Positions 1 through 8,733 of a stretch of DNA of 64,000 nucleotides are shown here, one piece after another. The notes under the pieces were generated by a model. That model saw nothing but the letters and a program-made list of their open reading frames with translations, did not search any database and was not told the DNA's origin. How positions within the stretch are numbered: position 1 is the first letter of the stretch; each line of letters opens with the position of its first letter. Where the stretch lies: the NCBI GenBank assembly GCA_963759125.1, contig CAVWXN010000005.1:992001-1056000 (forward strand). Reading direction: 5' to 3'. The DNA is from JABDQA01 sp963759125 (GTDB taxonomy: Bacteria; Desulfobacterota; Desulfobulbia; Desulfobulbales; Desulfocapsaceae). Both the position numbers and the translations under genes were made by a program.

Positions 1-146
1 GTTGTTGAAAAATAGCGACCGAGAGCCGGTTGGCTGTCTATCTCGTCGAGGTCGAGATACCACATGAAAAAAGGGTATTTGAAGCGGTGCGGTTTGGGCA
101 GAAACCGTTCGTGAACGATATGGCCGGTATAAAGTGCCGAATCCAT
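1..146 (-). CDS. DUF1365 family protein (partial, N-terminal 48 residues)
   Basis: Only the first 48 codons are inside the window; the gene runs off the left edge. The N-terminus contains the block YTGHIVHERFLPKPHRFKYP followed by FFMWYLDLDEI, which is the hallmark opening of DUF1365 proteins (about 250 residues in full). Biochemical role unknown; from family knowledge these genes accompany cyclopropane-fatty-acid synthase and the FAD oxidoreductase found next door. The start codon overlaps the stop of the upstream oxidoreductase (TGATG), which argues for translational coupling and fixes the start. Confidence 0.85.
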   Translation of the reverse strand, partial: MDSALYTGHIVHERFLPKPHRFKYPFFMWYLDLDEIDSQPALGRYFST

Positions 147-1387
147 CAGTCACCCTCCAGCATAGTGCAGACTCTCAACCCACTGCGAACTCCGTCTTCA
201 TGAAATCCGTTGTGCCAATAAGCCCCGCAATAATGTACCCGGTCGATGCCTGAAATCTGCTGCCACTGCGCTTGGGCCTCAATCATGGAGGTGGTGTAGA
301 GCGGATGACTGTAGCGAAATTCGGAGATGATATGGCGCTGATCCACATCCTGGTTGAGGGTCACCAGGTAGGTGTGTTTTTTTTGCAGACGCTGCAGGAT
401 ATTCATATTGTAGGTCAGGGTGCTCTGTGCTGCTCCGCGGCCGGTGATCCGATAATTCCAACTGGCCCAGGCCCCTTTTCGTTGGGGCAGATGGGATGTA
501 TCGGTGTGCAGTATCACGTGGTTGTCCGAGAACTGGAACTGTGAGAGAATCCGGCGCTCGTCGTCGCTGGGCTGCTGCAGAATGGCCAGGGCCTGGTCAC
601 CGTGACAGGCGAAGACAACGTGGTCAAATCGGGTGATTTCTTCGTTGCTCTGCACCATGACGCCATCCGTGGTTCGCTCCACACCTGTGACAGGAGTGCT
701 TAGTTTGATGCGGTCCCGGAACCCAGCTGTAAGCGGTTCGATATAAGAGCTGGATCCGCCCTTGATCGAATACCACTGCGGTCGGTTGGTAAGATCCAGG
801 AGGCCGTGGTTGTCAAAGAAGCGGACGAAAAAACGCAGAGGGAAATCCAGACAATCTTCCGTACCCATGGACCAGATGGCCGCGATCATCGGCAGCAGGT
901 AATTATCCTTGAACAAAGAAGAGTAATTGGAGCGCTGCAGGTATTCACCGATGGTTGCCTCAGCATCAGAGCCGGCAATGGTCCTCACCTCTTTGTTGAA
1001 CCGGTTGATGTCGCTCAACATCCGGTAGAATCGCGGCCGCAATAGATTTGACCTCTGGGCGAACAGGGAGTTGATATTGTTGCCGTTGTACTCGAGGTCG
1101 AGGCTGTCGTTGCGCACCGAAAAGCTCATCTCGGTTGGCTGATAGCCGACGCCGATCTCTTCCATGAGAGCGATGAAGCTCGGGTAAGTGCGGTCGTTGA
1201 AGACGATAAAGCCGGTGTCGACGGCGGCCTGTTCGTCGTCGAACTCGGTCTGCACCGTGTGGGTGTGGCCGCCGATATAATCGGCCGCCTCGAAAAGCGT
1301 TACCTCGGCCCCCTTCTTGTTGAGATGATAGGCGCAGGTCAAACCGGCAATCCCGGTGCCGATGATGGCGATATTCTTATCTTCCAT
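146..1387 (-). CDS. FAD-dependent amine oxidase-like oxidoreductase
   Basis: A 413-residue flavoprotein. The dinucleotide-binding motif GTGIAG lies at residues 10-15, an acidic residue closing the ADP-binding fold follows in VTLFEA, and a GGH motif sits near residue 40, as in the NAD(P)/FAD-binding 'amine oxidase/protoporphyrinogen oxidase-like' proteins. The last 40 residues (HYCGAYWHNGFHEDGVRSG) form the typical C-terminal FAD-contacting stretch. The substrate is not known; genes of this type sit beside DUF1365 and cyclopropane-fatty-acid synthase and are thought to modify unsaturated or cyclopropane fatty acyl chains. It overlaps the SDR gene by 11 bases and the DUF1365 gene by one base, so it is clearly part of the same operon. 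Confidence 0.85.
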   Translation of the reverse strand: MEDKNIAIIGTGIAGLTCAYHLNKKGAEVTLFEAADYIGGHTHTVQTEFDDEQAAVDTGFIVFNDRTYPSFIALMEEIGVGYQPTEMSFSVRNDSLDLEYNGNNINSLFAQRSNLLRPRFYRMLSDINRFNKEVRTIAGSDAEATIGEYLQRSNYSSLFKDNYLLPMIAAIWSMGTEDCLDFPLRFFVRFFDNHGLLDLTNRPQWYSIKGGSSSYIEPLTAGFRDRIKLSTPVTGVERTTDGVMVQSNEEITRFDHVVFACHGDQALAILQQPSDDERRILSQFQFSDNHVILHTDTSHLPQRKGAWASWNYRITGRGAAQSTLTYNMNILQRLQKKHTYLVTLNQDVDQRHIISEFRYSHPLYTTSMIEAQAQWQQISGIDRVHYCGAYWHNGFHEDGVRSGLRVCTMLEGD

Positions 1388-2102
1388 TCTTCACCATTCG
1401 CTGCGAGAGTCTGATCAACAGCGCCTCGGGGATCAGGGAAAGGGCTTTGAGGATAAAGGTGAATCGTTTGGGAAAATGAATTTCGAGCCGACGCTTTTCT
1501 ATGCCGCGGCGAATTCGGTTCGAGGCCTCCTCGACGCTGAGACGAAACGGCATGGGGAACTCATTGCGATCGGTCAGCGGTGTCTTCACAAATCCGGGAC
1601 ATACCAGACTCACATCTATCTGTTCCCGGTAGAGGTCGATGCGCAGGGTTCTGATCATGTATTCGATGGCAGCTTTGGAAGCGCCGTAAGCTTCGGCGCG
1701 GGAGAGCGGCAGATAGGCAGCCGAGGAGCCCACCGCCACCAGGTGCGGTCGTTCCCCCTGTCTGAGCAGCGGCAGCACCCCCTCTATGGAGACTGCCATT
1801 GATTCGACGTTGGTGCGCATGACCCTGCTGACCAGATCACTGTCGAATTGGGGCAGATCAACATATTCGCACGACCCGGCGTTGAGGATGGCAAGATCGA
1901 TCGGGGTCATTGCGGTGAACCAGTCCCGTGCCATGTCGCGGTCTTCCAGGTCTATCCTGACCGCCTGCAGCCCCTCAGCGCTGAGTTCGTCGAGTGCCTT
2001 TTGGTTGCGGCCAAGGGCCCAGACCTGGTGATTGTCCCGATGGTAATCGAGGGCCAGCTGCCTGCCTATGCCTGAGGTTGCTCCGGTAATGAGAATTCTC
2101 AT
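1377..2102 (-). CDS. Short-chain dehydrogenase/reductase (SDR)
   Basis: A 241-residue classical SDR. The cofactor motif TGATSGIG is at residues 6-13, the structural NAG motif at 74-76, the catalytic serine around 126-127 and the catalytic YGASK (Tyr139, Lys143) in the expected place. It should carry out NAD(P)(H)-dependent oxidation or reduction of a hydroxyl or keto group; the substrate is unknown, but the neighbours suggest a lipid. It starts inside the end of the NTF2-like gene (ATGA overlap) and ends inside the FAD oxidoreductase gene, so the three are translationally coupled. Confidence 0.9.
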   Translation of the reverse strand: MRILITGATSGIGRQLALDYHRDNHQVWALGRNQKALDELSAEGLQAVRIDLEDRDMARDWFTAMTPIDLAILNAGSCEYVDLPQFDSDLVSRVMRTNVESMAVSIEGVLPLLRQGERPHLVAVGSSAAYLPLSRAEAYGASKAAIEYMIRTLRIDLYREQIDVSLVCPGFVKTPLTDRNEFPMPFRLSVEEASNRIRRGIEKRRLEIHFPKRFTFILKALSLIPEALLIRLSQRMVKNGR

Positions 2103-2515
2103 GATCCCAGCCTCCTGTTGATCGATCTGACTATGTTTCCGAGTATCGGAAGATGCAGGTAGAGCATGGAACCCAGGTCAAAGTAGTCGCGGTGGAAGAA
2201 CACTCTAGCGTTGTCGGAGAATCTCAAAAAAGAGGAGCCGGGCACAGTGATGTTCCGGCCCCCGTTCAAGCGCGGATGGGCAAAGTGCATTGTCCACTGG
2301 ACGTAACCGCTGCTTTCAGAACGGAAGGGATCATGGAAGTCGAACTCAACCGATTTGACGTTGGCATAGAGTTTTTCGAAATAGCCGCGCAGGTTGTCGA
2401 GCCCATTTATTTCATGGGCTGGATCAACAAAGTGAATATCGGCGGTGTAGATCTCTTCGAGACGATGCAGGTTTTCACTCGATAGTGAGCGATACACATC
2501 CAGAAAGTCGTTCAT
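2099..2515 (-). CDS. NTF2-like / SnoaL-like fold protein
   Basis: A 138-residue protein with the cone-shaped NTF2/SnoaL signature: an N-terminal helix ending in a YTADIHFVDPAHEINGLDNL block, then FHDPFRSESSGYVQWTMHFA strands. Family members are small enzymes (isomerases, cyclases, dehydratases) or binding proteins, and the exact activity cannot be read from sequence. A TTG three bases into the 5' side could extend the frame by one codon, but GGAG seven bases ahead of the ATG at 2515 decides the start used here. It overlaps the downstream SDR by four bases. Confidence 0.8.
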   Translation of the reverse strand: MNDFLDVYRSLSSENLHRLEEIYTADIHFVDPAHEINGLDNLRGYFEKLYANVKSVEFDFHDPFRSESSGYVQWTMHFAHPRLNGGRNITVPGSSFLRFSDNARVFFHRDYFDLGSMLYLHLPILGNIVRSINRRLGS

Positions 2516-2534
2516 CAAGATTCTCCTTCAAGGC

Positions 2535-3077
2535 TCATGAGTCTTTTGGACCCGCAAGCTGTTTCTGCAGCGCAGGGCTCAATGGGTTGTCAGGAGAAAG
2601 CCAGATGCCGAAGTACGCAGTACTGAACTCACCCGAGTCGATGGAAACCAGTTGTTCTGCGTTCAGACTGAGGGTGGTCAGACCGGAATCTGCATCATAG
2701 CATAATAGGTAGGAATCGCCTTTGTCAACTGCTCTATAGGCGCTGTGCAGTTTATCAACATGGGGTTTAATCAAATCGAGATATTCCGGAGGATGCTGCC
2801 GGTCAAGCACCGTGCTGGCCCCGGCGATGAAATCTTTGGGTTTGAGGCCCACCTCGTAACTTAATTTCAAACATTTTGACACTTCAGGGCTGAGAATACG
2901 AGCCTGGTCTTCCTTTTCAAAGGCATAGAGGTAGGCATCATAAACTTTGATGAAACCCATGTAGCGGACATCTCCCTCGCTGATGAGGGTCATTGAGTCC
3001 AGCGAGCCGATGGCCACGGACGGAATAAGAGCGACAAATAAAAAAGCTGACAATAAGCGGTGTTTGTAGGTGTGCAT
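2535..3077 (-). CDS. Chalcone isomerase-like family protein, exported
   Basis: A 180-residue protein with an N-terminal signal peptide (cleavage likely after a Ser/Ala stretch near residue 25) and the block LISEGDVRYMGFIKVYDAYLYA, characteristic of bacterial chalcone-isomerase-like proteins. These share the CHI fold, which in plants binds fatty acids (FAP) as well as chalcones, so a periplasmic lipid-binding role fits the operon better than flavonoid chemistry. AAGGA lies six bases ahead of the ATG at 3077; the TTG further upstream overlaps that SD and is rejected. The start region lies just inside the stop of the DUF3833 gene. Confidence 0.8.
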   Translation of the reverse strand: MHTYKHRLLSAFLFVALIPSVAIGSLDSMTLISEGDVRYMGFIKVYDAYLYAFEKEDQARILSPEVSKCLKLSYEVGLKPKDFIAGASTVLDRQHPPEYLDLIKPHVDKLHSAYRAVDKGDSYLLCYDADSGLTTLSLNAEQLVSIDSGEFSTAYFGIWLSPDNPLSPALQKQLAGPKDS

Positions 3078-3079
3078 GA

Positions 3080-3604
3080 TCAATCCTTACTAAAAGAAAT
3101 AGTTATGTCGCCTAAATGAATGCCGAATTTACTCATTGAGGCCTTGTTAATCAGTACCTGGTCCGGCTGCAGAAACATCCAGTCGTCAAAGAAGACCTTC
3201 CAGGTAGACCCTTCAGTTTCAATATTGAGGTGATAGCGCCAATTCAGTGCATTGCCTGAGGACTCTCCCTGGGCTGTACCGACCACATCATCGGCGCGAC
3301 CCTCATACTGGTTGGCTGCTAATCTCTTGATGGTCCAGATCCTCGTACTCTCTTCTCCATCGTTCCAGATGAAGTCTTCATGCAGGACAATGGTATTTTC
3401 ATCGGTGAAAGTGCCGGTTATCGATACGACAAACTGTCTCAAGAGCTTGCCGCTGCGGCTCTGGACAATCCCCCAGCCGGTTGTTTCTCCCTCGAAATAT
3501 GAGAAAAGGTCGAATTCAGGCTTGAGGTCCGCATAGTGCGAAATATCCGCTTTGGAGCAGCTGATCATCATTGATGCCAGGATGATAACAGTAAACAATC
3601 TCAT
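3080..3604 (-). CDS. DUF3833 family lipoprotein
   Basis: A 174-residue lipoprotein. The open frame extends 26 codons further upstream, but the ATG at 3604 is preceded by AGAGGA and begins a proper lipoprotein signal peptide, MRLFTVIILASMMISC, whose lipobox (MISC) fixes the mature end at Cys16. The body matches DUF3833 proteins (FDLFSYFEGETTGWGIVQ and later WKVFFDDWMFLQPD), a family of unknown function that accompanies chalcone-isomerase-like and DUF1365 genes. It is the first gene of the six-gene operon, so the promoter should lie in 3605-3800. Confidence 0.8.
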   Translation of the reverse strand: MRLFTVIILASMMISCSKADISHYADLKPEFDLFSYFEGETTGWGIVQSRSGKLLRQFVVSITGTFTDENTIVLHEDFIWNDGEESTRIWTIKRLAANQYEGRADDVVGTAQGESSGNALNWRYHLNIETEGSTWKVFFDDWMFLQPDQVLINKASMSKFGIHLGDITISFSKD

Positions 3605-3895
3605 GTGATTCCTCTTTTTCTTGGTTTTGCGGTCGCAATGAAAATCAATTCGTCTACTGAGAATATAATCTCCATCCTTCAAGCCGCAACCGCAGCATAT
3701 ACATAGTGTTATGGTAGTAAATGCTATTAAAATTTGTGCGGTGCAAAGACCTCTATCGACGCAAATCTGGTCATAATGTGAAGTAGAATGCGACCGTCAG
3801 GCTGAGACGTATTCCTGGCCTCTGTCGATAGCTTAAAGCGATTTAAGTTCCGGCCAGCAGCCTGGAATCAGGGCAGCAAACCGGCTGAGTCGGGC

Positions 3896-4853
3896 TCAGG
3901 CGTGGTTGCGCAGCTTGAGTTCCAGGGGGTGGGGGTTCAGGTAGCGCTGCTGCATCAGGTAGGGCTCCTGGTATTTCCTGATGTAGTGATTGATCAGGGT
4001 CACCGGCACGATGAGCGGGACAATGTTGTTTCTGAACTGGTCGATGACGCTCAGCAGCTCCTGCTTCTCGTCTGCACTGATAAATTTCTTGAAAAAACCC
4101 ATCATATGCTGAAGCACATTGACGTGCTTTTTGGTGGTCGGTCTGAGACTCATGGCCGCCATCAGCAGTTCCTGGTAGCGCTCGATGAAGGTGTCGAGGT
4201 CGAGACTTCCGGCCTGAGCCATGAGCCTTCCCATTTCCCTGGTGTGCTTCTCACTGTGGGCCATCAGCAGAAGTTTGTGGGTGGTATGAAAGCTGATCAA
4301 TTTCGCTGCAGTCGGGGCGCTCGGCCACCTCTCGCCAGCGCTGATAAACGAAGATCTGCTCGATGAAATTTTCTCGCAAAATCGGGTCATGAAGGCGCCC
4401 TTCCTCCTCTGTAGGCAGCAGTGGAAAATGGGCTTTGAAGGCGCGGGCGAAAATTCCCACCCCGACCGCTCTCGGAACATTATTGCCATCGTAGACTTTG
4501 ACGCGCTCCATTCCGGAGGAGGGGGATCGGTTTTTGAAAATGAAACCGCAGAGATTCTCTTTTTCGAGTTCAACCACTTTTTTCCGGGCCCAGTCGAGCA
4601 TTTTTTCGGTATGATCCACGCCGGTCTTGTTGGTTACCAGCCGCGGTGCATCTACATCGCCGACAAGCCGCATAGCTTCACGCGGTATTGGCAGGCCGCA
4701 TTCGACCTCGGGGCATACCGGTACGAAGCTTAGATATCTGCCTAGAGTTTCGGTGATGTAGCGATCGTGTTTGTGGCCGCCGTCATACCTGACCTCATTG
4801 CCGAGCAGGCACGAACTAACACCAATGGTTATTTTATTCTCGAAATCAGTCAT
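3896..4853 (-). CDS. DUF523-DUF1722 fusion protein (YbgA-like), split by a +1 frameshift
   Basis: The first reading frame (ATG at 4853) encodes a DUF523 domain: ITIGVSSCLLGNEVRYDGGH, then CPEVECGLPIPRE and the Ser/Gly block NRSPSSG. DUF523 includes cysteine-rich sulfur-handling enzymes such as the thiouracil desulfidase TudS. Its frame closes at 4251. A second frame carries a full DUF1722 domain (FHTTHKLLLMAHS to the end at 3896). In this family the two domains are normally one protein of about 320 residues, exactly what results from skipping one base around 4300-4320, where a CTGCAG palindrome lies at 4306-4311. Either a sequencing error, a real mutation, or a split gene. AAGGG lies about ten bases before the ATG. 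Confidence 0.75.
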
Positions 4854-4994
4854 TTGGTTTATCCCTTATGACAATGTAAACTTTCAATCTCTTTTGTCGA
4901 TCTAAAAACTAACCGGCAGCACGATTCATTAAGTTGGTTAGGGCTGCCCTGTGAACCAGCATGACTCCGGCCTTTAAAAACCGGACAAAGAATA

Positions 4995-5024
4995 TTAGCA
5001 GGCAGGTGCGGGCGTTATTATAAT
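4995..5024 (+). promoter_or_regulatory. Predicted sigma-70 promoter of the envelope-machine operon
   Basis: TTAGCA (4995-5000) is followed after 18 bases by a perfect TATAAT (5019-5024). Transcription would begin near 5031, giving a leader of about 60 bases before the ATG at 5092. The region 4854-5091 upstream of the operon holds no gene that I can see. Confidence 0.5.
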
Positions 5025-5091
5025 AAGCAGTATCATGTCGTGCGGTAGCGAAAAAGGCCAAGATGCGTGGAACTTGCCGAGGAATCTGAAC

Positions 5092-5946
5092 ATGACCGCC
5101 CTGAGCAAAATGAGAACCAAGACAATCGCTCTGTTTGTGACCATCGGTACCGCTGCTTCTTTATTGGTATCACCGGCTGGCAGAGCAGACTCAGAGATCT
5201 CGCCAACTGTCTTGGCCGAGACTATCCTTTCTCTTGACAAGGCCAGAAACAAAGTGCTCGAAGAACATTTAAGATCTTCCGGGGATGCTGCCCCCGGCTA
5301 TTCCAGGGAGGATGCGCTGCTCTTTGTTGCGTATCTCGATGGCCGCATCAACTATTATTGCCACACGCTCTATCAAAGTGGCGGGGCCCCAAGCCTCGAC
5401 GGTCTTCCGTGTGGCGCCAGTGGGCAAGGCGGGCCCGGTGGACCCCGGTTCGATTCGGCTCCCGTATATTCCGGGCAGACCAGCCAAGAAAAAGTCGCCA
5501 GCCTTGATCAGGAACTCACCACCACACTCGGGGAGTTCGATGATATGCTGCTCAAGGAACAGGAGCGAGCAGCCGCACACATACCCCGTCAGCGTGAAAG
5601 CGGCAGCACTGGTCAGTATGGACAGCCAGCGGGAATCGAGCAGGGCGATACCGACGTTGAGGGAAGCGCAGGGGCAGCCAAACAGCCCCCAGGAGGCAAA
5701 ACCGGTCAATCCGGTGCTGGGGATCCCGAAGGCGATATGGAGCAGGGCCGGCCCACTGAGGGAGCAGGGGGGGGAGCAACGGACAGTTCCCGACCACCGC
5801 CTGCTCAGGGTTCGAAAGAGTTGTCCGAGGCTGATGATGATGTGGTAGCCCGCCAGTTGCGTGAGGCAGCGGAGCAGGAAACGGATCCGGAGGTCAAGGA
5901 GAAGTTGTGGGAAGAATACCGGAAATACAAAGAAGGGATCAAATGA
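5092..5946 (+). CDS. Secreted Gly/Pro-rich protein of unknown function (envelope operon gene 1)
   Basis: A 284-residue protein with a signal peptide (MRTKTIALFVTIGTAASLLV near the start, cleavage after a PAGRA-like site), so it is periplasmic. Residues 30-140 are mainly helical with two cysteines; the middle is a low-complexity, Gly/Gln/Glu/Pro-rich linker; the last 45 residues (charged, Glu/Lys-rich) look like a helix or coiled coil. An ATG lies upstream at 5035 and another downstream at 5110; GAGGA eight bases before 5092 favours this start. Its stop overlaps the next gene (ATGA). No family recognised; its place as first gene suggests a periplasmic adaptor or spacer of the TolQ/VWA complex encoded downstream. 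Confidence 0.65.
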   Translation: MTALSKMRTKTIALFVTIGTAASLLVSPAGRADSEISPTVLAETILSLDKARNKVLEEHLRSSGDAAPGYSREDALLFVAYLDGRINYYCHTLYQSGGAPSLDGLPCGASGQGGPGGPRFDSAPVYSGQTSQEKVASLDQELTTTLGEFDDMLLKEQERAAAHIPRQRESGSTGQYGQPAGIEQGDTDVEGSAGAAKQPPGGKTGQSGAGDPEGDMEQGRPTEGAGGGATDSSRPPPAQGSKELSEADDDVVARQLREAAEQETDPEVKEKLWEEYRKYKEGIK

Positions 5947-7235
5947 AACATCGCAGCTACAGAGACAAGGATCTTGTTCGCCCCCCATCCGTGCTGGTCT
6001 ATTTGCTGATCATGGTTGCTGCAGCCCTGATAAACGGCTGTGCGACCATTCCGGGAAAGCAGGTTGGCGATCAGGTTGCCCCGCTGACACCTGAGAGCGA
6101 ACTCAGCGATGCGGAACTGCTCAATGTCTCGATTCAGGTTTTTGATCCCGGTCAGCTGCCTGAAGATCCAGATAAACGAAAGGGATTGTCGCCGGAAATA
6201 AGAGAAGCAGAATCCCGATTCGCTCCCATCCATCTCAAACATACCCTCCAGAGAACCGGGTATTGGGGGGTAGTCAGGGTTGTTCCAGACGAGGATGTAG
6301 GATCAGAAATTCTGGTGCAGGGGGCAATAGTATATTCGGATGGCGAAAATGCCTCTGTGCAGATAACCGTAAGCGACGCCAGAAACGTTGTCTGGTTTCA
6401 GCGAACCTATGCGGAAACGGCCAGACAGGAGGAACACCTTGGGGTTGAGATGGAAAAAGAAGATGTGTTCCAGGATCTCTTCAACACCATCGCCAACGAT
6501 CTGGTCGTCTTTAGAAACAACCTCAGCGCTCAGGAAATTGCGGAAATCAGACAGATCGCTGCGCTGAAGTACGCTTCCTCGATGGCTCCCGATGCCTTCG
6601 GGCCCTATCTCGCCACCGACGAGAATGGACGGGTATCCCTGCAGCGACTGCCGGCTGCAGAGGATCCAATGTTCGAACGGGTAGAAGCGGTGAAGGTCCG
6701 GGACGATCTTCTGGTCGATACGATCAACGACTATTACGATATCTATTACCAGGATCTCTGGGAGCCCTATTCCAACTGGCGCAAGTACAGGCATGAGGAA
6801 GTATCGACCTTACGTAAACTTGAACGGCAGGCCCTGACCAGGCAGATTCTCGGTATAACGGCAATTGTCGGGGCGATTGCCCTGGGTGGGGTAGGTGACT
6901 ATGAGACCGCGGTTCGGACCAGGCCACTCCAGGATGTGTTGATCGCCGGCGGCGCCTATTCCGTGTACAGCGGTCATCAGGTGCGTCAGGAGAGCAAGAT
7001 CAATCAGGAAGCAATCGAAGAATTGGGTTCATCATTTTCCTCGGAGGCCGAACCTTTGACCATAGAAGTCGAAGGTCAGACCGTACGGCTCACCGGCTCT
7101 GCCGAGCAGCAGTACGCCACCTGGCGCAGTCTGCTCAAACAGATTTATGCCCAGGAAACAGGCTTGATCGGCGAGTCTGAGACGCTGCCTGAGCTGGCGC
7201 CATCACCTCCGCAAGACCCGAATGAACAGCTCTGA
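5943..7235 (+). CDS. Outer-envelope lipoprotein of unknown function (envelope operon gene 2)
   Basis: A 430-residue lipoprotein: a long N-region, a hydrophobic segment VYLLIMVAAALINGC with lipobox INGC near residue 33, then a soluble domain. The first 170 mature residues (RTGYWGVVRVVPDEDVGSEI... ILVQGAIVYSDGENASVQIT) look like the penicillin-binding-protein-activator/LpoB or GNA1162-type fold, where a lipoprotein presents a small alpha/beta domain; that comparison is by eye. A Gly/Ala-rich hydrophobic stretch (ILGITAIVGAIALGGVG) near residue 305 may be a membrane-inserting hairpin. The ATG at 5943 overlaps the previous stop by four bases; the gene overlaps the next one by 14 bases. Confidence 0.7.
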   Translation: MKHRSYRDKDLVRPPSVLVYLLIMVAAALINGCATIPGKQVGDQVAPLTPESELSDAELLNVSIQVFDPGQLPEDPDKRKGLSPEIREAESRFAPIHLKHTLQRTGYWGVVRVVPDEDVGSEILVQGAIVYSDGENASVQITVSDARNVVWFQRTYAETARQEEHLGVEMEKEDVFQDLFNTIANDLVVFRNNLSAQEIAEIRQIAALKYASSMAPDAFGPYLATDENGRVSLQRLPAAEDPMFERVEAVKVRDDLLVDTINDYYDIYYQDLWEPYSNWRKYRHEEVSTLRKLERQALTRQILGITAIVGAIALGGVGDYETAVRTRPLQDVLIAGGAYSVYSGHQVRQESKINQEAIEELGSSFSSEAEPLTIEVEGQTVRLTGSAEQQYATWRSLLKQIYAQETGLIGESETLPELAPSPPQDPNEQL

Positions 7236-8733
7236 GCCCCGCCATAATCGAGACAATCTCAAAGAGCAGTTAGTCCCGCCAGGCGGCCCGGTTGGCCCTC
7301 AGAAGACTGGCAGCCGGAAACTGCTTCTGAGCATTGTGGCGCTGTTTACCCTGCTATTGTGCGGCGCCCTAGGGGTACTGTTTTTTCTGCCTGCCCAAAA
7401 GACGCAGGTGGTGCCACTCCCGGTGACCGTGGAAGAGCCCGTGTCTCCTGAGCCGAATCGGGCGGCCGTCGAGGCAGAAGGTTCTGAGCAGGCAAAGAGC
7501 GCATTGAGCGCCGAGGCAGAGGCGGCGAACCAGGCCAGGGAACTGGTTTGGGCACTGAAAATAGCAGCCGAGGCTCAGCATATAAGCGACTGGGGCGGCG
7601 CTGAATATCAGCAGATAAAAGAGCGGCTCGACGAGGCCGATAGCCAGTTGAACGATGCAGCCTTGCAAGCTGCCAACGAACAGTATCAGACTATTTTAGC
7701 GGATCTTCAAATGCTGATCGACTCCAAAGAGCAGCGCTATCGGGATGCCATCTCAGCAGGTCGTAACGCCTTGCTGGACGAGCAGCCTGAAGCGGCCGTG
7801 GATCATTTCAACAGGGCGCTGGTCATCAAACCTTCAGGCACGGAAGCAGAAATGGGGCTGGAGCAGGCGGAAACTCTGGCTGAGCTGATCGCCGCCTATC
7901 AAAATGCATTATCACTGGAGGAGCAGGGCCTGCTCGAGGAGGCTTTGGCTCAACTGGATGCAATCGGCGAGCCCGGATCACCCTATAAGCCGGCGCTGGA
8001 GGCCCGAAAAAGAATACAGAGCCAACTGAACGAGTTGATCTTTGATCAACAGATGAACAGTCTTTACTCGGCCCTGGAAGCTCAAAATTTCTCCTCCGCC
8101 CAGAGCTCATTGCAGGCCCTGAGGCAGCTGGGTGTCCATCGGCAAGAGGTGGACCAGGCAGCGGCACTGCTGGCTGAACAGCAGACACGTGCCGAGATCG
8201 GGCGATTGAAGGGAATAGCCGAACGTTTTAGTGACCAGGAACAGTGGCAGCAGGCTCTCGAAACTTATGAGGCTATTTTACGACTGGATCCGAACCTGTT
8301 ATTTGCCACCGCTGGACAAGTGGCAGCCGCCAGGCGGGCAGAACTCGACAGGTCAATGAGCAACGCCATTGACCTGCCCCTTCGCCTTCAGGATGAAGGG
8401 CTGCAGTCAGCAGCTGGCAGCCTGCTGGCCTACGCCCGGCAGGTCGAGCCGCAGGGACCGAGACTTCGGTCGCAGATAGAAGCACTTGATTCTTTGCTGA
8501 AAGCGGTCCAGACCCCGGTAGCCGTGATCATCGAATCGGATAACCTGACCGACATTACCATCTATCACGTGGGTCAGATCGGCCCCGTGCTTTCCAGGGA
8601 GATAGCCTTGAAACCCGGTACTTACACGGTGGTCGGCAGCCGGAACGGTTATCGGGATGTGAGAAAGGAGATAACCATCGAACCGGACGGCAGCGAATAC
8701 CGTTACGATATAAGGTGTGAGGAAGCGATTTGA
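7222..8733 (+). CDS. Membrane-anchored TPR protein with C-terminal PEGA-like domain (envelope operon gene 3)
   Basis: A 503-residue protein. Residues 1-32 are polar and cytoplasmic, 33-56 form one membrane helix, and the rest should be periplasmic. After an Ala/Glu-rich linker come several helical TPR-like repeats (for example AVDHFNRALVIKPSG and QALETYEAILRLDPN), then a C-terminal beta domain of about 75 residues with the PEGA-like turn LKPGTYTVVGSRNGYRDVRK. TPR arrays scaffold protein complexes; PEGA domains are small periplasmic or surface beta-sandwiches named after a Pro-Glu-Gly-Ala motif. The combination suggests a periplasmic scaffold for the neighbouring proteins. Confidence 0.8.
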   Translation: MNSSEPRHNRDNLKEQLVPPGGPVGPQKTGSRKLLLSIVALFTLLLCGALGVLFFLPAQKTQVVPLPVTVEEPVSPEPNRAAVEAEGSEQAKSALSAEAEAANQARELVWALKIAAEAQHISDWGGAEYQQIKERLDEADSQLNDAALQAANEQYQTILADLQMLIDSKEQRYRDAISAGRNALLDEQPEAAVDHFNRALVIKPSGTEAEMGLEQAETLAELIAAYQNALSLEEQGLLEEALAQLDAIGEPGSPYKPALEARKRIQSQLNELIFDQQMNSLYSALEAQNFSSAQSSLQALRQLGVHRQEVDQAAALLAEQQTRAEIGRLKGIAERFSDQEQWQQALETYEAILRLDPNLLFATAGQVAAARRAELDRSMSNAIDLPLRLQDEGLQSAAGSLLAYARQVEPQGPRLRSQIEALDSLLKAVQTPVAVIIESDNLTDITIYHVGQIGPVLSREIALKPGTYTVVGSRNGYRDVRKEITIEPDGSEYRYDIRCEEAI

